Of a stretch of DNA of 47,016 bases, positions 26,007 through 33,254 are shown piece after piece; the stretch's first letter is position 1, and the number at the start of each line of letters is the position of its first letter. The notes beneath the pieces were generated by a model, which did not search any database, was not told where the DNA came from, and saw nothing but the letters and a program-made list of their open reading frames with translations. A program made the translations under genes and the position numbers. The DNA comes from JBMTVN01 sp046047235 (GTDB taxonomy: Bacteria; Verrucomicrobiota; Verrucomicrobiia; Limisphaerales; JAHDYP01): assembly GCA_046047235.1 (NCBI GenBank), contig JBJOII010000062.1, forward strand, positions 1 through 47,016, given 5' to 3'.

Positions 26007-27473
26007 ATGCTCCCATCCCCCCTTTCCTTCTCACGTTGCATCGCCCTGGGAATCGGCTTGGCCAGCCTCCTCCCCCTGGAATCCTCCGCAGACTCCCTCG
26101 CCTTCTCCCCACCAGTCCGCTCCCCCGGCGGCATCGCTCCGCAACCCGCTATCACCAACATCACCCAGGGCTCCGACGTCACTCTCTCCTGGTTCGGACT
26201 CCAAGGGCCCTATCAGATCCAAAGCTCCCCGGACGCACTAACCTGGTCCAACCTCGGCACCGTAACCCGATCCCCCGCCACAGTCAGCACCACCGATGAC
26301 TCCGCCTTCTTCCGCGTCGTCGGCTCGGAACCCAACTACGCCGGGGCAGCCGTGTGCCTGATGTGCCACGCCGAATCACACCAGAATTGGGCCGACACCA
26401 AACATGCCCACGCCATCGAAAGCCTCGCCGCCATCGGACAAGACAATAACCCCTACTGCGTCGCTTGCCATACGGTCGGTTACGGCGCCAACACAGGCTT
26501 CAAAAGCACCCAAACCACCCCCCACCTCGCCGGCGTCCAATGCGAAAATTGCCACGGCCCCGCCGCAAACCACGCCGGTAACCCCACCGACCCCTCCCTA
26601 ATCCCCATCCGCACTGTCTCCGCGGTCGTCTGCGGAGGCTGCCATACCGATGCCCACCATCCCACCTACGACGAATGGTCCGCCTCCCGCCACGGAAACG
26701 CTCTCGAAGGACTGAAAGCCAGCGGCCACGCCAGCGACTACTGCCTCTCCTGCCACTCGGAAGACTACCGCTACGCCGTCGCCAATAACCTGCCCGAAAT
26801 TCCCACCATCGAAACCGCTCAACTCTCCCTCGAATGTAGCACCTGCCACGCCCCCCACGGCGGCGTCGCCCAAGATCACCTCATCCGTAAACCCATCGAC
26901 CTCCTCTGCGGTGAATGCCATACCCAAGGCGAAGCCTCCCTCGGCGGAACCCCACACCACCCGCAATTCGAAATGCTCAAAGGCATCGGCGCCTTCCAAG
27001 CCGATGGCTCCCCCCTCGTCCAACCTCACCCCCATACCGCCATCGCCAAAGCCTGCGCCCAATGCCACGTCGTCCAACACCACGTAGACTCTCCCAACGA
27101 CGGAAACCCCAACGTCACCGGGCATACATTTAACCCCTTCGACGATTCCATTAACCCCGACCTCTCCAACCAATACGGTGGCTGCGTCGAATGCCACACG
27201 ATCACCCCGGCGTTCGAAGCCAGACGAACGGTGTTCCAAGAGCTGATCGCTGAGCAAATCGATCAACTCCGCCCCTACTTCACCCCCGATAACCCAAGCT
27301 ACATCGATCCCGCCACGCTGACTGAAGCAGACCAGAACCGTTGGGAAACCGCGCGCTTCAATGTCCTGTTCGTCGAAGCCGATAAAAGCGGCGGTATGCA
27401 TAACTTCGAGAACGCCCGCGTAGCCCTCAGCATCGCCAAGAATATCTTCATCTCCCTGGAGCCGACCCCCTGA
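26007..27473 (+). CDS. Nine-haem cytochrome c (cytochrome c554-like)
   Basis: This 488-residue exported protein has nine CxxCH haem motifs: CLMCH, CVACH, CENCH, CGGCH, CLSCH, CSTCH, CGECH, CAQCH and CVECH. A signal peptide is present (MLPSPLSFSRCIALGIGLAS, then LLPLESSADS). Between it and the first haem (about residues 45-110) is a beta-rich domain with YQIQSSPDALTWSNLG and SAFFRVVG. That domain has the 'YxxxxSxDxxxWxxxG...FxRV' pattern often appended to exported verrucomicrobial proteins. The haem region resembles cytochrome c554-type proteins (CHTVGYGANTGF, CENCHGPAANHAG). It should carry electrons in the periplasm; the redox partner is not identified. His residues between motifs could serve as distal haem ligands. 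The upstream gap 25771-26006 has a GCCCGG-CAC-CCGGGC hairpin (25928-25942). Confidence 0.92.
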   Translation: MLPSPLSFSRCIALGIGLASLLPLESSADSLAFSPPVRSPGGIAPQPAITNITQGSDVTLSWFGLQGPYQIQSSPDALTWSNLGTVTRSPATVSTTDDSAFFRVVGSEPNYAGAAVCLMCHAESHQNWADTKHAHAIESLAAIGQDNNPYCVACHTVGYGANTGFKSTQTTPHLAGVQCENCHGPAANHAGNPTDPSLIPIRTVSAVVCGGCHTDAHHPTYDEWSASRHGNALEGLKASGHASDYCLSCHSEDYRYAVANNLPEIPTIETAQLSLECSTCHAPHGGVAQDHLIRKPIDLLCGECHTQGEASLGGTPHHPQFEMLKGIGAFQADGSPLVQPHPHTAIAKACAQCHVVQHHVDSPNDGNPNVTGHTFNPFDDSINPDLSNQYGGCVECHTITPAFEARRTVFQELIAEQIDQLRPYFTPDNPSYIDPATLTEADQNRWETARFNVLFVEADKSGGMHNFENARVALSIAKNIFISLEPTP

Positions 27474-27655
27474 TTCGCCCCCCCAAGGCGCGGCAAAACA
27501 CTCAACGCGGTCGCAACGGCACTTCCATTGTGCCAATATCCGCCGTGCATCCACTCTCCAACCCGCCGAGAGGACAGTGGCGCCCCGCCCTCGCTCCCAC
27601 CTGAATGAGGTGTCCGGTTTTGAGCACCCTGCTCAACCCAAGCCCGGCCTGATGT

Positions 27656-27682
27656 AGTGTTTTTGATCGATCACGAAACACT
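27656..27682. repeat. Inverted repeat AGTGTTT...AAACACT
   Basis: AGTGTTT (27656-27662) and AAACACT (27676-27682) are perfect 7-bp inverted arms around a 13-bp spacer that contains GATCGATC. It abuts the possible -35 box of the small basic protein gene, so it may be an operator. It could also be a weak transcript hairpin. The rest of the gap 27474-27822 holds no recognisable gene. Confidence 0.4.
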
Positions 27683-27709
27683 TGCTAATGCGCCAGACAT
27701 CCATATAGT
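27682..27709 (+). promoter_or_regulatory. Candidate sigma-70-type promoter for the small basic protein
   Basis: TTGCTA (27682-27687) and TATAGT (27704-27709) are separated by 16 bp, giving an expected transcript start near 27716 and a ~105-nt leader before ATG 27823. The call rests on box similarity only. Confidence 0.4.
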
Positions 27710-27822
27710 GCGACGAGTTGTATCAGAAGGGCGATGATAACATTCAAAGCCAATCTCAAACGGCAACAAGGACGCGGATGGCACTGTTCTCGCTACTTCT
27801 TTTCCGCGAAAGGATTCGTAAC

Positions 27823-27990
27823 ATGACGAAAAGCCTCGAAGTAATGAACGGAACTCTCCACAACCCCAAACACCCCTTCAGGCAAACCCAAAGCTGCCAG
27901 GGCAAACCCCGGAAAAACCGCTACGAGCGACGCAAGATCAAGGGCATGCTCCGCACCAGTGACTGGAGCGACGACACGGATCTGGATTAG
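27823..27990 (+). CDS. Small basic protein of unknown function
   Basis: This is a 55-residue protein starting at ATG 27823 (MTKSLEVMNGTLHNPKHPFR), preceded by AAAGGA with an 8-bp spacer, which decided the start over the frame's earlier TTG at 27718. The middle is strongly basic (GKPRKNRYERRKIKGMLRTS) and the tail acidic (DWSDDTDLD). There is no membrane segment or Cys pair. The charge and size would suit an RNA- or ribosome-associated protein, but that is inference. It vaguely recalls the small basic proteins conserved in Planctomycetes/Verrucomicrobia/Chlamydiae, without a match I can defend. Its end overlaps the end of the convergent pseudopilin gene by a few bases. A candidate promoter lies at 27682-27709. 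Confidence 0.55.
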   Translation: MTKSLEVMNGTLHNPKHPFRQTQSCQGKPRKNRYERRKIKGMLRTSDWSDDTDLD

Positions 27991-28742
27991 TCCGCCTCGA
28001 TAGTCAAAACCGGGGTGCGTAGACGGGCCACGTGATGCTGAGGCATCCTCTGGTCAACAGACCCCGTCTCCCAAGTCTCCGCACCCGCGTGTCCATCCAC
28101 AAAAACTACGCAGGCTCGCGATTCATGGCGAAAATGAGCCGTGGATTCAAAACGGCTCAAATAATAGAACTCCTCCAACATCGGATGATCCGGTGAAGCC
28201 GGCGGCTGAAAGGTGTTCACCTGCGCCGCATCCGCCAAAAACGCCGTCCCCGACGGATGAGGCAAATCAAAAATACCCGGCCCAGGTGCATTTGCCTTGG
28301 ATGCCAGGTTGAGATTGTAACCGTAGCCGTAGGCTGCCCCCCTTGCCTTCAGCTTAAAATCCTTCATCCCATACGCCAGCGTGGGACACACCTCCACCCC
28401 CTCCCCGCCGAGATACCCCTCCAAGGCACCCTGCCGGCGGTCAAAAGCCCGCTCTCCTTCAGCCCCGCGGGCCAACCACCCAAACCAATAGATGTCGCCC
28501 CCGTTGGTCGCCCCTCCCCGATAAGGAAACGATCGACCTCCATGGTCATCCCAATAAAGCTGTCCCGCCAATCCAAGCTGCCGCAGTTGACTCAGACACT
28601 GCACCCGCTTGGCCGCAGCCCGGCTGCGTGCCAGTGCCGGAAACAATAGAGCCGCCAGCAAGCTCAGCACCGCCAGAGTCACCAGCAACTCCACCAGGGT
28701 ATAGCCACACGCCAAACCCGCTCTCCTAACTGTCGTAGCCAT
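27987..28742 (-). CDS. Pseudopilin-like protein with H-X9-DG tail
   Basis: This 251-residue protein has a type IV prepilin N-terminus: a basic leader, then the peptidase site G13/Y14 in CGYTLVELLVTLAVLSLLAA with Glu at mature position 5. The hydrophobic helix continues into ALFPALARSRAAAKRVQCLS. Near the C-terminus HFRHESRACVVFVDGH gives the H-X9-DG pattern typical of the very numerous pilin-like proteins of Planctomycetes and Verrucomicrobia. After PilD-type processing it should sit in the inner membrane or a pseudopilus. Its ATG overlaps the stop of the upstream secreted-protein gene by one base (TGATG), so it is expected to be under the same cobalamin riboswitch. Its precise role is unknown. 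Confidence 0.85.
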   Translation of the reverse strand: MATTVRRAGLACGYTLVELLVTLAVLSLLAALLFPALARSRAAAKRVQCLSQLRQLGLAGQLYWDDHGGRSFPYRGGATNGGDIYWFGWLARGAEGERAFDRRQGALEGYLGGEGVEVCPTLAYGMKDFKLKARGAAYGYGYNLNLASKANAPGPGIFDLPHPSGTAFLADAAQVNTFQPPASPDHPMLEEFYYLSRFESTAHFRHESRACVVFVDGHAGAETWETGSVDQRMPQHHVARLRTPVLTIEAD

Positions 28743-30421
28743 CAGGGTTTCAAAGCCACCACTCGATAAAAGCCAGCCCGCCCGGTCGCCGCCGGATCCC
28801 GTAACACCAGAGACCCCGGCGTCGCGACCGATCCGCTATCCACTGTAGCCCAGTTGTCCAAAGCCAAACTGCGCTCCAGCCGATACTCCCAGCCCGGCAA
28901 CGCCTGAACAGACGTTGCCCACCCCCCCTCGTCCATACCCCCGGAGACCTTCTCCACCGACAACCGCGGCAGCTCCAACACAAAGTTGTCCAGCACAGCC
29001 TCCGCATAAACCGAAAGCATTGGAAACTCGGGATTCTGCCCCTCATCGGAATAAGAAAAGACACCGACGCAATCGAATCGGAAATCACCAAACCCCGCCC
29101 CCAAAGCAACCGGATCCACCGGATAATACTCTCTGCCATCCTGAATCAACTTGGTCCGTAACAGTCCCTCCGCCGCCGAATACTCCATCATAACAGTGAG
29201 CCAGCCACCCAACGGCAACTCCACCGGATACGTAAACCCAGCAGCAAACTCGTTCTCCGCCGACACAAAAACCGGACTCACGGTCGCCCCGAACCCAGCA
29301 TCCGGAAAGTAATCAAACTCCATCACGTTCCGCACCCCGGTCTCGGCATCAATGCCCGCACCGCGCGCCAACCCACCACGCTGGATAGACTCCAGCTCCG
29401 CCAGACCCAGAGCGATCTGGAATGCCTCCGGCTTACCCTCCGTTGCGCCCGGCTGAATCGCATCCAGTCGCAAATCAAAAGCCATGACAAAATCATCCAC
29501 CCTCGACAACACAGTCCCAATCGAATGCGTGAAATAACTGTTCGGCTTGGACGAATCCCAAACCACATCCAATACACCCTGCGACTCATCCCAGCTGAAT
29601 AAACTACCTTCACCACTCACCTGCCACCCCCCCTTCACCAGGGGATCCTCACTGAAATCTTCATGCCAAACCCGACCGTTGCCCACCGCCGACAAGGCAT
29701 CCAGCTGGACTTTTCCCGAAAGCTGCTCAAGCCGAACATATCGAATCCATGGCAATAAAACCCCCGCCCCCGCATCATCCACCGCACCACTCAAATCAAA
29801 CCCTGTGCCACCACCAGCACCCGCATACAATCCCCGTATCCCCTCCAAATCCAACCCCGCAAAGTCCTGTGCTCCCAAGCCGGGATTCACCGGCACCCCG
29901 AAATCACCCGCACCATCCGTCGGATACCACCCATCTACCCCCCCAGTATCAGAGGTCAGACGGTAAAACGTCCCCCCATCCTGACTGACCGAGACTTGGG
30001 TAACCCCTCCACCCTCACCCCCAAGCTGCCCCGAAGTCGTCGTCCAATCCCCGTTGTATTGAAAAAAAGAATTCCCAAAGATCAGAAGGTCCAGCCCATA
30101 CAAGTGCATCACCGAATCCAAGATCGGGGCCTGCATCTCCAGCGTCACACTCGACCCTGCCTCCAACTGCAAAATCTGGCTGGGTAAGTGAGGCCCGCTA
30201 AACGGATCCACCGGCCAAATCCCCCCCCACACCGGATCCGGATCGTCCGTTTCCCGCGCGGGCTCTCCCAGCAATGAATCTGACTCCGTCCACCTGTTCC
30301 CCGGCCCAGCAACCAAATCCTCAGCAATCACCCGAATAGCATGGTTGGCTGCAACCCCCCGAAATGATCCGGCAATAACCGCCAACCCCAGTAAAGAAGC
30401 CCGAATAACTCGATGCACCAT
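28742..30421 (-). CDS. Large secreted protein controlled by a cobalamin riboswitch
   Basis: This is a 559-residue exported protein. ATG 30421 has AAAGGA upstream and a signal peptide (MVHRVIRASLLGLAVIAGSF RGVAA). The frame upstream to 30781 runs through the riboswitch and is not coding. Domain 1 (about 26-235) has LLIFGNSFF (112-120) and VSVSQDGGTFYRL (143-155). Domain 2 (about 240-490) is beta-rich, with EDFSEDPLVKGGW and a concanavalin A/LamG-like pattern. The C-terminal ~60 residues (WEYRLERSLALDNW, GFYRVVALKP) match the type of domain found at the N-terminus of the cytochrome at 26007. No binding site can be read off. Because B12 represses genes behind this riboswitch class, the protein is probably made during B12 shortage and may help capture cobalamin or replace a B12-dependent function. 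That is inference. Confidence 0.8.
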   Translation of the reverse strand: MVHRVIRASLLGLAVIAGSFRGVAANHAIRVIAEDLVAGPGNRWTESDSLLGEPARETDDPDPVWGGIWPVDPFSGPHLPSQILQLEAGSSVTLEMQAPILDSVMHLYGLDLLIFGNSFFQYNGDWTTTSGQLGGEGGGVTQVSVSQDGGTFYRLTSDTGGVDGWYPTDGAGDFGVPVNPGLGAQDFAGLDLEGIRGLYAGAGGGTGFDLSGAVDDAGAGVLLPWIRYVRLEQLSGKVQLDALSAVGNGRVWHEDFSEDPLVKGGWQVSGEGSLFSWDESQGVLDVVWDSSKPNSYFTHSIGTVLSRVDDFVMAFDLRLDAIQPGATEGKPEAFQIALGLAELESIQRGGLARGAGIDAETGVRNVMEFDYFPDAGFGATVSPVFVSAENEFAAGFTYPVELPLGGWLTVMMEYSAAEGLLRTKLIQDGREYYPVDPVALGAGFGDFRFDCVGVFSYSDEGQNPEFPMLSVYAEAVLDNFVLELPRLSVEKVSGGMDEGGWATSVQALPGWEYRLERSLALDNWATVDSGSVATPGSLVLRDPAATGRAGFYRVVALKP

Positions 30422-30584
30422 CTTTCCTTTCACCTCAGCGTCCAATGCAAACTGCTTGAACAACGACTCTTCTGATCTCAAAGACCAAGGAACCGGAACA
30501 CCGGACCCAAGAGGTGAACGAAAACTTCCTCCGTCACGCACCAGGCGCGAACTTGGCCTCATCCTTCTCTTTGGCGGAGAAGCA

Positions 30585-30609
30585 AGCCCTGCCATTTCCT
30601 GACAGGGCT
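30585..30609 (-). terminator. Riboswitch expression-platform hairpin (possible attenuator)
   Basis: On the minus strand AGCCCTG (30609-30603) pairs with CAGGGCT (30591-30585) around an 11-nt loop, followed by TGCTTCT. It lies just after the cobalamin aptamer and ~160 nt before the start codon, where a riboswitch-controlled terminator would be. The T-run is weak, so anti-termination versus a Rho- or translation-based mechanism is undecided. Confidence 0.45.
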
Positions 30610-30619
30610 CTGACGAGCA

Positions 30620-30775
30620 CCCCAGAACCGGTATCCTGACTCGCGGCTTCGAACCTCGCTCCCGCCTTCCCAGTCCCCGCAGACCAGTGGCTTCCGGAAG
30701 CTTGTCGCCGCTCACAGTGGCGCAACCGTCCCCGATTCCCACGGGGTTCCCCGACACTCTGAGGCGTGTTGTCGC
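30620..30775 (-). promoter_or_regulatory. Cobalamin (B12) riboswitch aptamer
   Basis: The minus strand carries the class-I cobalamin aptamer core. GGGGAACCCCGTGGGAATC matches the 'gGGAA..GGTG.gAAtCC' block. The B12 box GCCACTGT lies at 30721-30714. The 3' block GAGTCAGGATACCGG matches the 'gaGcCAGgAgACCggC' block. Hairpins lie between (CTTCCGGAAG, GGTTCGAAGCC). Order and spacing are as in known elements. It precedes the secreted-protein/pseudopilin operon. The remainder of the gap 30422-31084 holds the expression-platform hairpin and the repeats at 30914-31067. Confidence 0.92.
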
Positions 30776-30913
30776 GGACATCTCTGCCCGCCCAATTCAA
30801 AGAACTCCTACCCCCTATCCCATTCCTCCCCCTCACTCAAGCGCAATCCCCACAGAGACCAACCTCCGCACCCCCTCACCTTTCCCCCAAAATCAGAGGG
30901 ATCAACCTCAGGC

Positions 30914-31067
30914 AATTCGCGTCCACTCGCAGTTAACCTCCTCATTCGCGTGAATTCGTGTCCATTCGCGGTCAAAAAAGCTATCGGCGTGAATTCGCGT
31001 CCACTCGCGGTCGAGAAACCAGCCCCCGTGAATTCGCGGTTGGAAACATCCGTTTCCGTTCGCGGTC
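30914..31067. repeat. Degenerate repeat, family A copy 2
   Basis: This is the same motif family as 2681-2832: ATTCGCGTCCACTCGCGGTC, GTGAATTCGTGTCCATTCGC and GTGAATTCGCGGTTG units of about 30-45 bp, with A-rich spacers. It lies between the end of parC and the cobalamin riboswitch. The frames opening through it are repetitive and are not genes. Confidence 0.8.
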
Positions 31068-31084
31068 CTCCAAGCGCCCGGAAA

Positions 31085-33229
31085 TTAGGCGAAGTTCAGC
31101 TTGGTGGTCGGCCCCTCCGAATCCCAACCCCTCGGCGGTTTGCGGTCCACCTTGGCCACTTCCTTAATCGAAATCTGCCGCCCCTTGGTCTTGGGCCCCC
31201 TCACCTCAACGTCACCCGGCTTGCACGTCTGCTGACTCACCTTCTGATAAGCCGCCGGCTTATACCGGATGTAAAGCTGCTCCGGAGTACCCTCCTCAAA
31301 AAACAGGATCTTCGCCTTGGGAGGAACACACCGATACTCTCGGTTCAAGACCGTCCCTCCAAACGCAAACCGCTTCAAATATGCCGCCCCTTTCTCCGAA
31401 TAAACCACCGTCATCACCCTCTCCCGGTCAGGTAGCGCGCAATACATTAAATCCGATCCCACAAACAGCTTCTCCGGCAGATCAATCACCTTGTACAGAC
31501 CATCTGCATGCACCAGCAGCAACCGGTCAAACTTCGTGCAGTCACGCTTAAACTCGTCACCGCTCACCTTGTAACCCAGATAACCCGAAGCCCGATCGTA
31601 GCTCAGCTTGAACGCCTTGAACGCCACCTCCCGCGCGTCAATCTCGTCATGCTTGCTGCTCCGCGTCCGCCGCGGATACAGAGCCCCATACTTCTCCAAT
31701 AAACCCTCCAGAAAACCAATCGTATACTTCACCAGCTGCTTCAGGTGCTTGCGCACCTCCGCCAGCTCCGCCTTGACCTTCGTCGTCTCCTCACGGTGCT
31801 TCTCAATGTCAAACAACGAAATCCGCCGGATACGAACCCCCAGCAAACGCTCTATATCCTCATCCACCAAATCACGTATCATCTCGGACCGAAACGGCTC
31901 CATCCCGTCCCGCACAGCCGCCATCACCGCCTCCTGCGTACGGCATTTCTCAATCGCCTTGTAAATCCGCTCTTCAATGAAAATCCTCTCCAGCGTCCGG
32001 AAATGCAGGTCGTCCAGCAACCGACGCTCCCGCAACTCCAATTCACGCTTCAACTGCTCCAATAACTGCTCGGTGTTCGCCTGCAGAACCTCGCTGACCG
32101 TCATCTCCACCGGACGGTTGTCACGGATCACTACAATGCGGCTGCTGATGCTCGTCTCGCACGCCGTAAAGGCAAACAACGCATCAGTAAGCTGATCGGA
32201 CGACACCCCGTTCGGAGCGCGCACCTCAATCTCAACCTTCTCAGAGGTGAAATCGTTGATGCTCTTCACCTTGATCTTGCCCTTCCGCGCCGCATCCTCA
32301 ATCGAGGCAATTAACGACTCCGTCGTCGTCCCCGGAGGAATCTCCTTGATCACCACCGTGGAATCGTCCTTGGCCTTGATCCGAGCCCGAACTTTCACAC
32401 TCCCCTTGCCGTCATGATACTCCCGCGCATCCATCACCCCGCCAGTCAGGAAATCCGGCAATACCTTGAAACTCTGCTTCCTCAGGATCGCAACCTGCGC
32501 CTTTAGTAACTCCCCGAAGTTATGCGGCAAAATCTTGGCCGATAACCCCACCGCAATCCCCTCCGTCCCCAACATCAATAACAACGGAATCTTCGCAGGC
32601 AATGTCACCGGCTCCTCACTGCGCCCGTCATAACTCGGAACCAGCTCGGTCAAATCATCAAAAAACATCGTCTCCCGCGCCAAAGGCGTCAGACGACACT
32701 CAATGTATCGCGAAGCAGCCGCAGGATCCCCGGTAAACAAATTCCCGAAATTACCCTGCCCCTCGATCAAATACCCCCGGTTCGCCAACACAACCAAAGC
32801 CTCGCCAATCGATGCGTCGCCATGAGGATGATACTGCATGCAGTGCCCCACAATGTTGGCCACCTTCACAAACCGACCATCGTCGTTCTGATGCAAAGAC
32901 CATAGAATGCGACGCTGTACCGGCTTCAGTCCGTCCGCCAAATTCGGAATCGCCCGGTCACGAATCACATAGGAGGCATACTCGAGAAATCCCCGGTCAA
33001 TCCGCCGATGTAACGGGTTGTGCGGATCAGACGGACTAAAAGGACGCGTGTCCACCGTGTGAACCTGCTCGGCAACCACATCCGCATGCTCCTCCGCACT
33101 CTCGTCACCGCCCGCATGATCACCCCCTTCTCCATTGACCTCCTTGTCCCCCTCGTCCGCTGGCAATAACGGAAGCTGATCCATCCCACCATCATCATCC
33201 CCCTCGCCCTCGTTCTTCTTCGCAGCCAT
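31085..33229 (-). CDS. parC: DNA topoisomerase IV subunit A (GyrA/ParC family)
   Basis: This is a 714-residue type IIA topoisomerase breakage-reunion subunit. The catalytic tyrosine is Tyr175 in AAASRYIECRL, and YHPHGDASIGEAL and QGNFGNLFTGDPA mark the core. The C-terminal part is short and lacks a recognisable GyrA-type six-bladed pinwheel with a GyrA box, so decatenation (topo IV) rather than negative supercoiling is expected. Oddly, the first ~60 residues are a Gly/Asp/Glu-rich, low-complexity, disordered extension. It lies 25 bp after parE in the same direction. The ParC name follows the pairing and the missing GyrA tail; a GyrA label in some databases would not be surprising. Confidence 0.9.
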   Translation of the reverse strand: MAAKKNEGEGDDDGGMDQLPLLPADEGDKEVNGEGGDHAGGDESAEEHADVVAEQVHTVDTRPFSPSDPHNPLHRRIDRGFLEYASYVIRDRAIPNLADGLKPVQRRILWSLHQNDDGRFVKVANIVGHCMQYHPHGDASIGEALVVLANRGYLIEGQGNFGNLFTGDPAAASRYIECRLTPLARETMFFDDLTELVPSYDGRSEEPVTLPAKIPLLLMLGTEGIAVGLSAKILPHNFGELLKAQVAILRKQSFKVLPDFLTGGVMDAREYHDGKGSVKVRARIKAKDDSTVVIKEIPPGTTTESLIASIEDAARKGKIKVKSINDFTSEKVEIEVRAPNGVSSDQLTDALFAFTACETSISSRIVVIRDNRPVEMTVSEVLQANTEQLLEQLKRELELRERRLLDDLHFRTLERIFIEERIYKAIEKCRTQEAVMAAVRDGMEPFRSEMIRDLVDEDIERLLGVRIRRISLFDIEKHREETTKVKAELAEVRKHLKQLVKYTIGFLEGLLEKYGALYPRRTRSSKHDEIDAREVAFKAFKLSYDRASGYLGYKVSGDEFKRDCTKFDRLLLVHADGLYKVIDLPEKLFVGSDLMYCALPDRERVMTVVYSEKGAAYLKRFAFGGTVLNREYRCVPPKAKILFFEEGTPEQLYIRYKPAAYQKVSQQTCKPGDVEVRGPKTKGRQISIKEVAKVDRKPPRGWDSEGPTTKLNFA

Positions 33230-33254
33230 GACTCAAATACTCCTTCCCACTCCG

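Noticed and set aside
30422..30781. N-terminal extension of the B12-regulated protein
   Set aside because: The bases form the cobalamin aptamer and its platform; a ribosome site and signal peptide mark ATG 30421.
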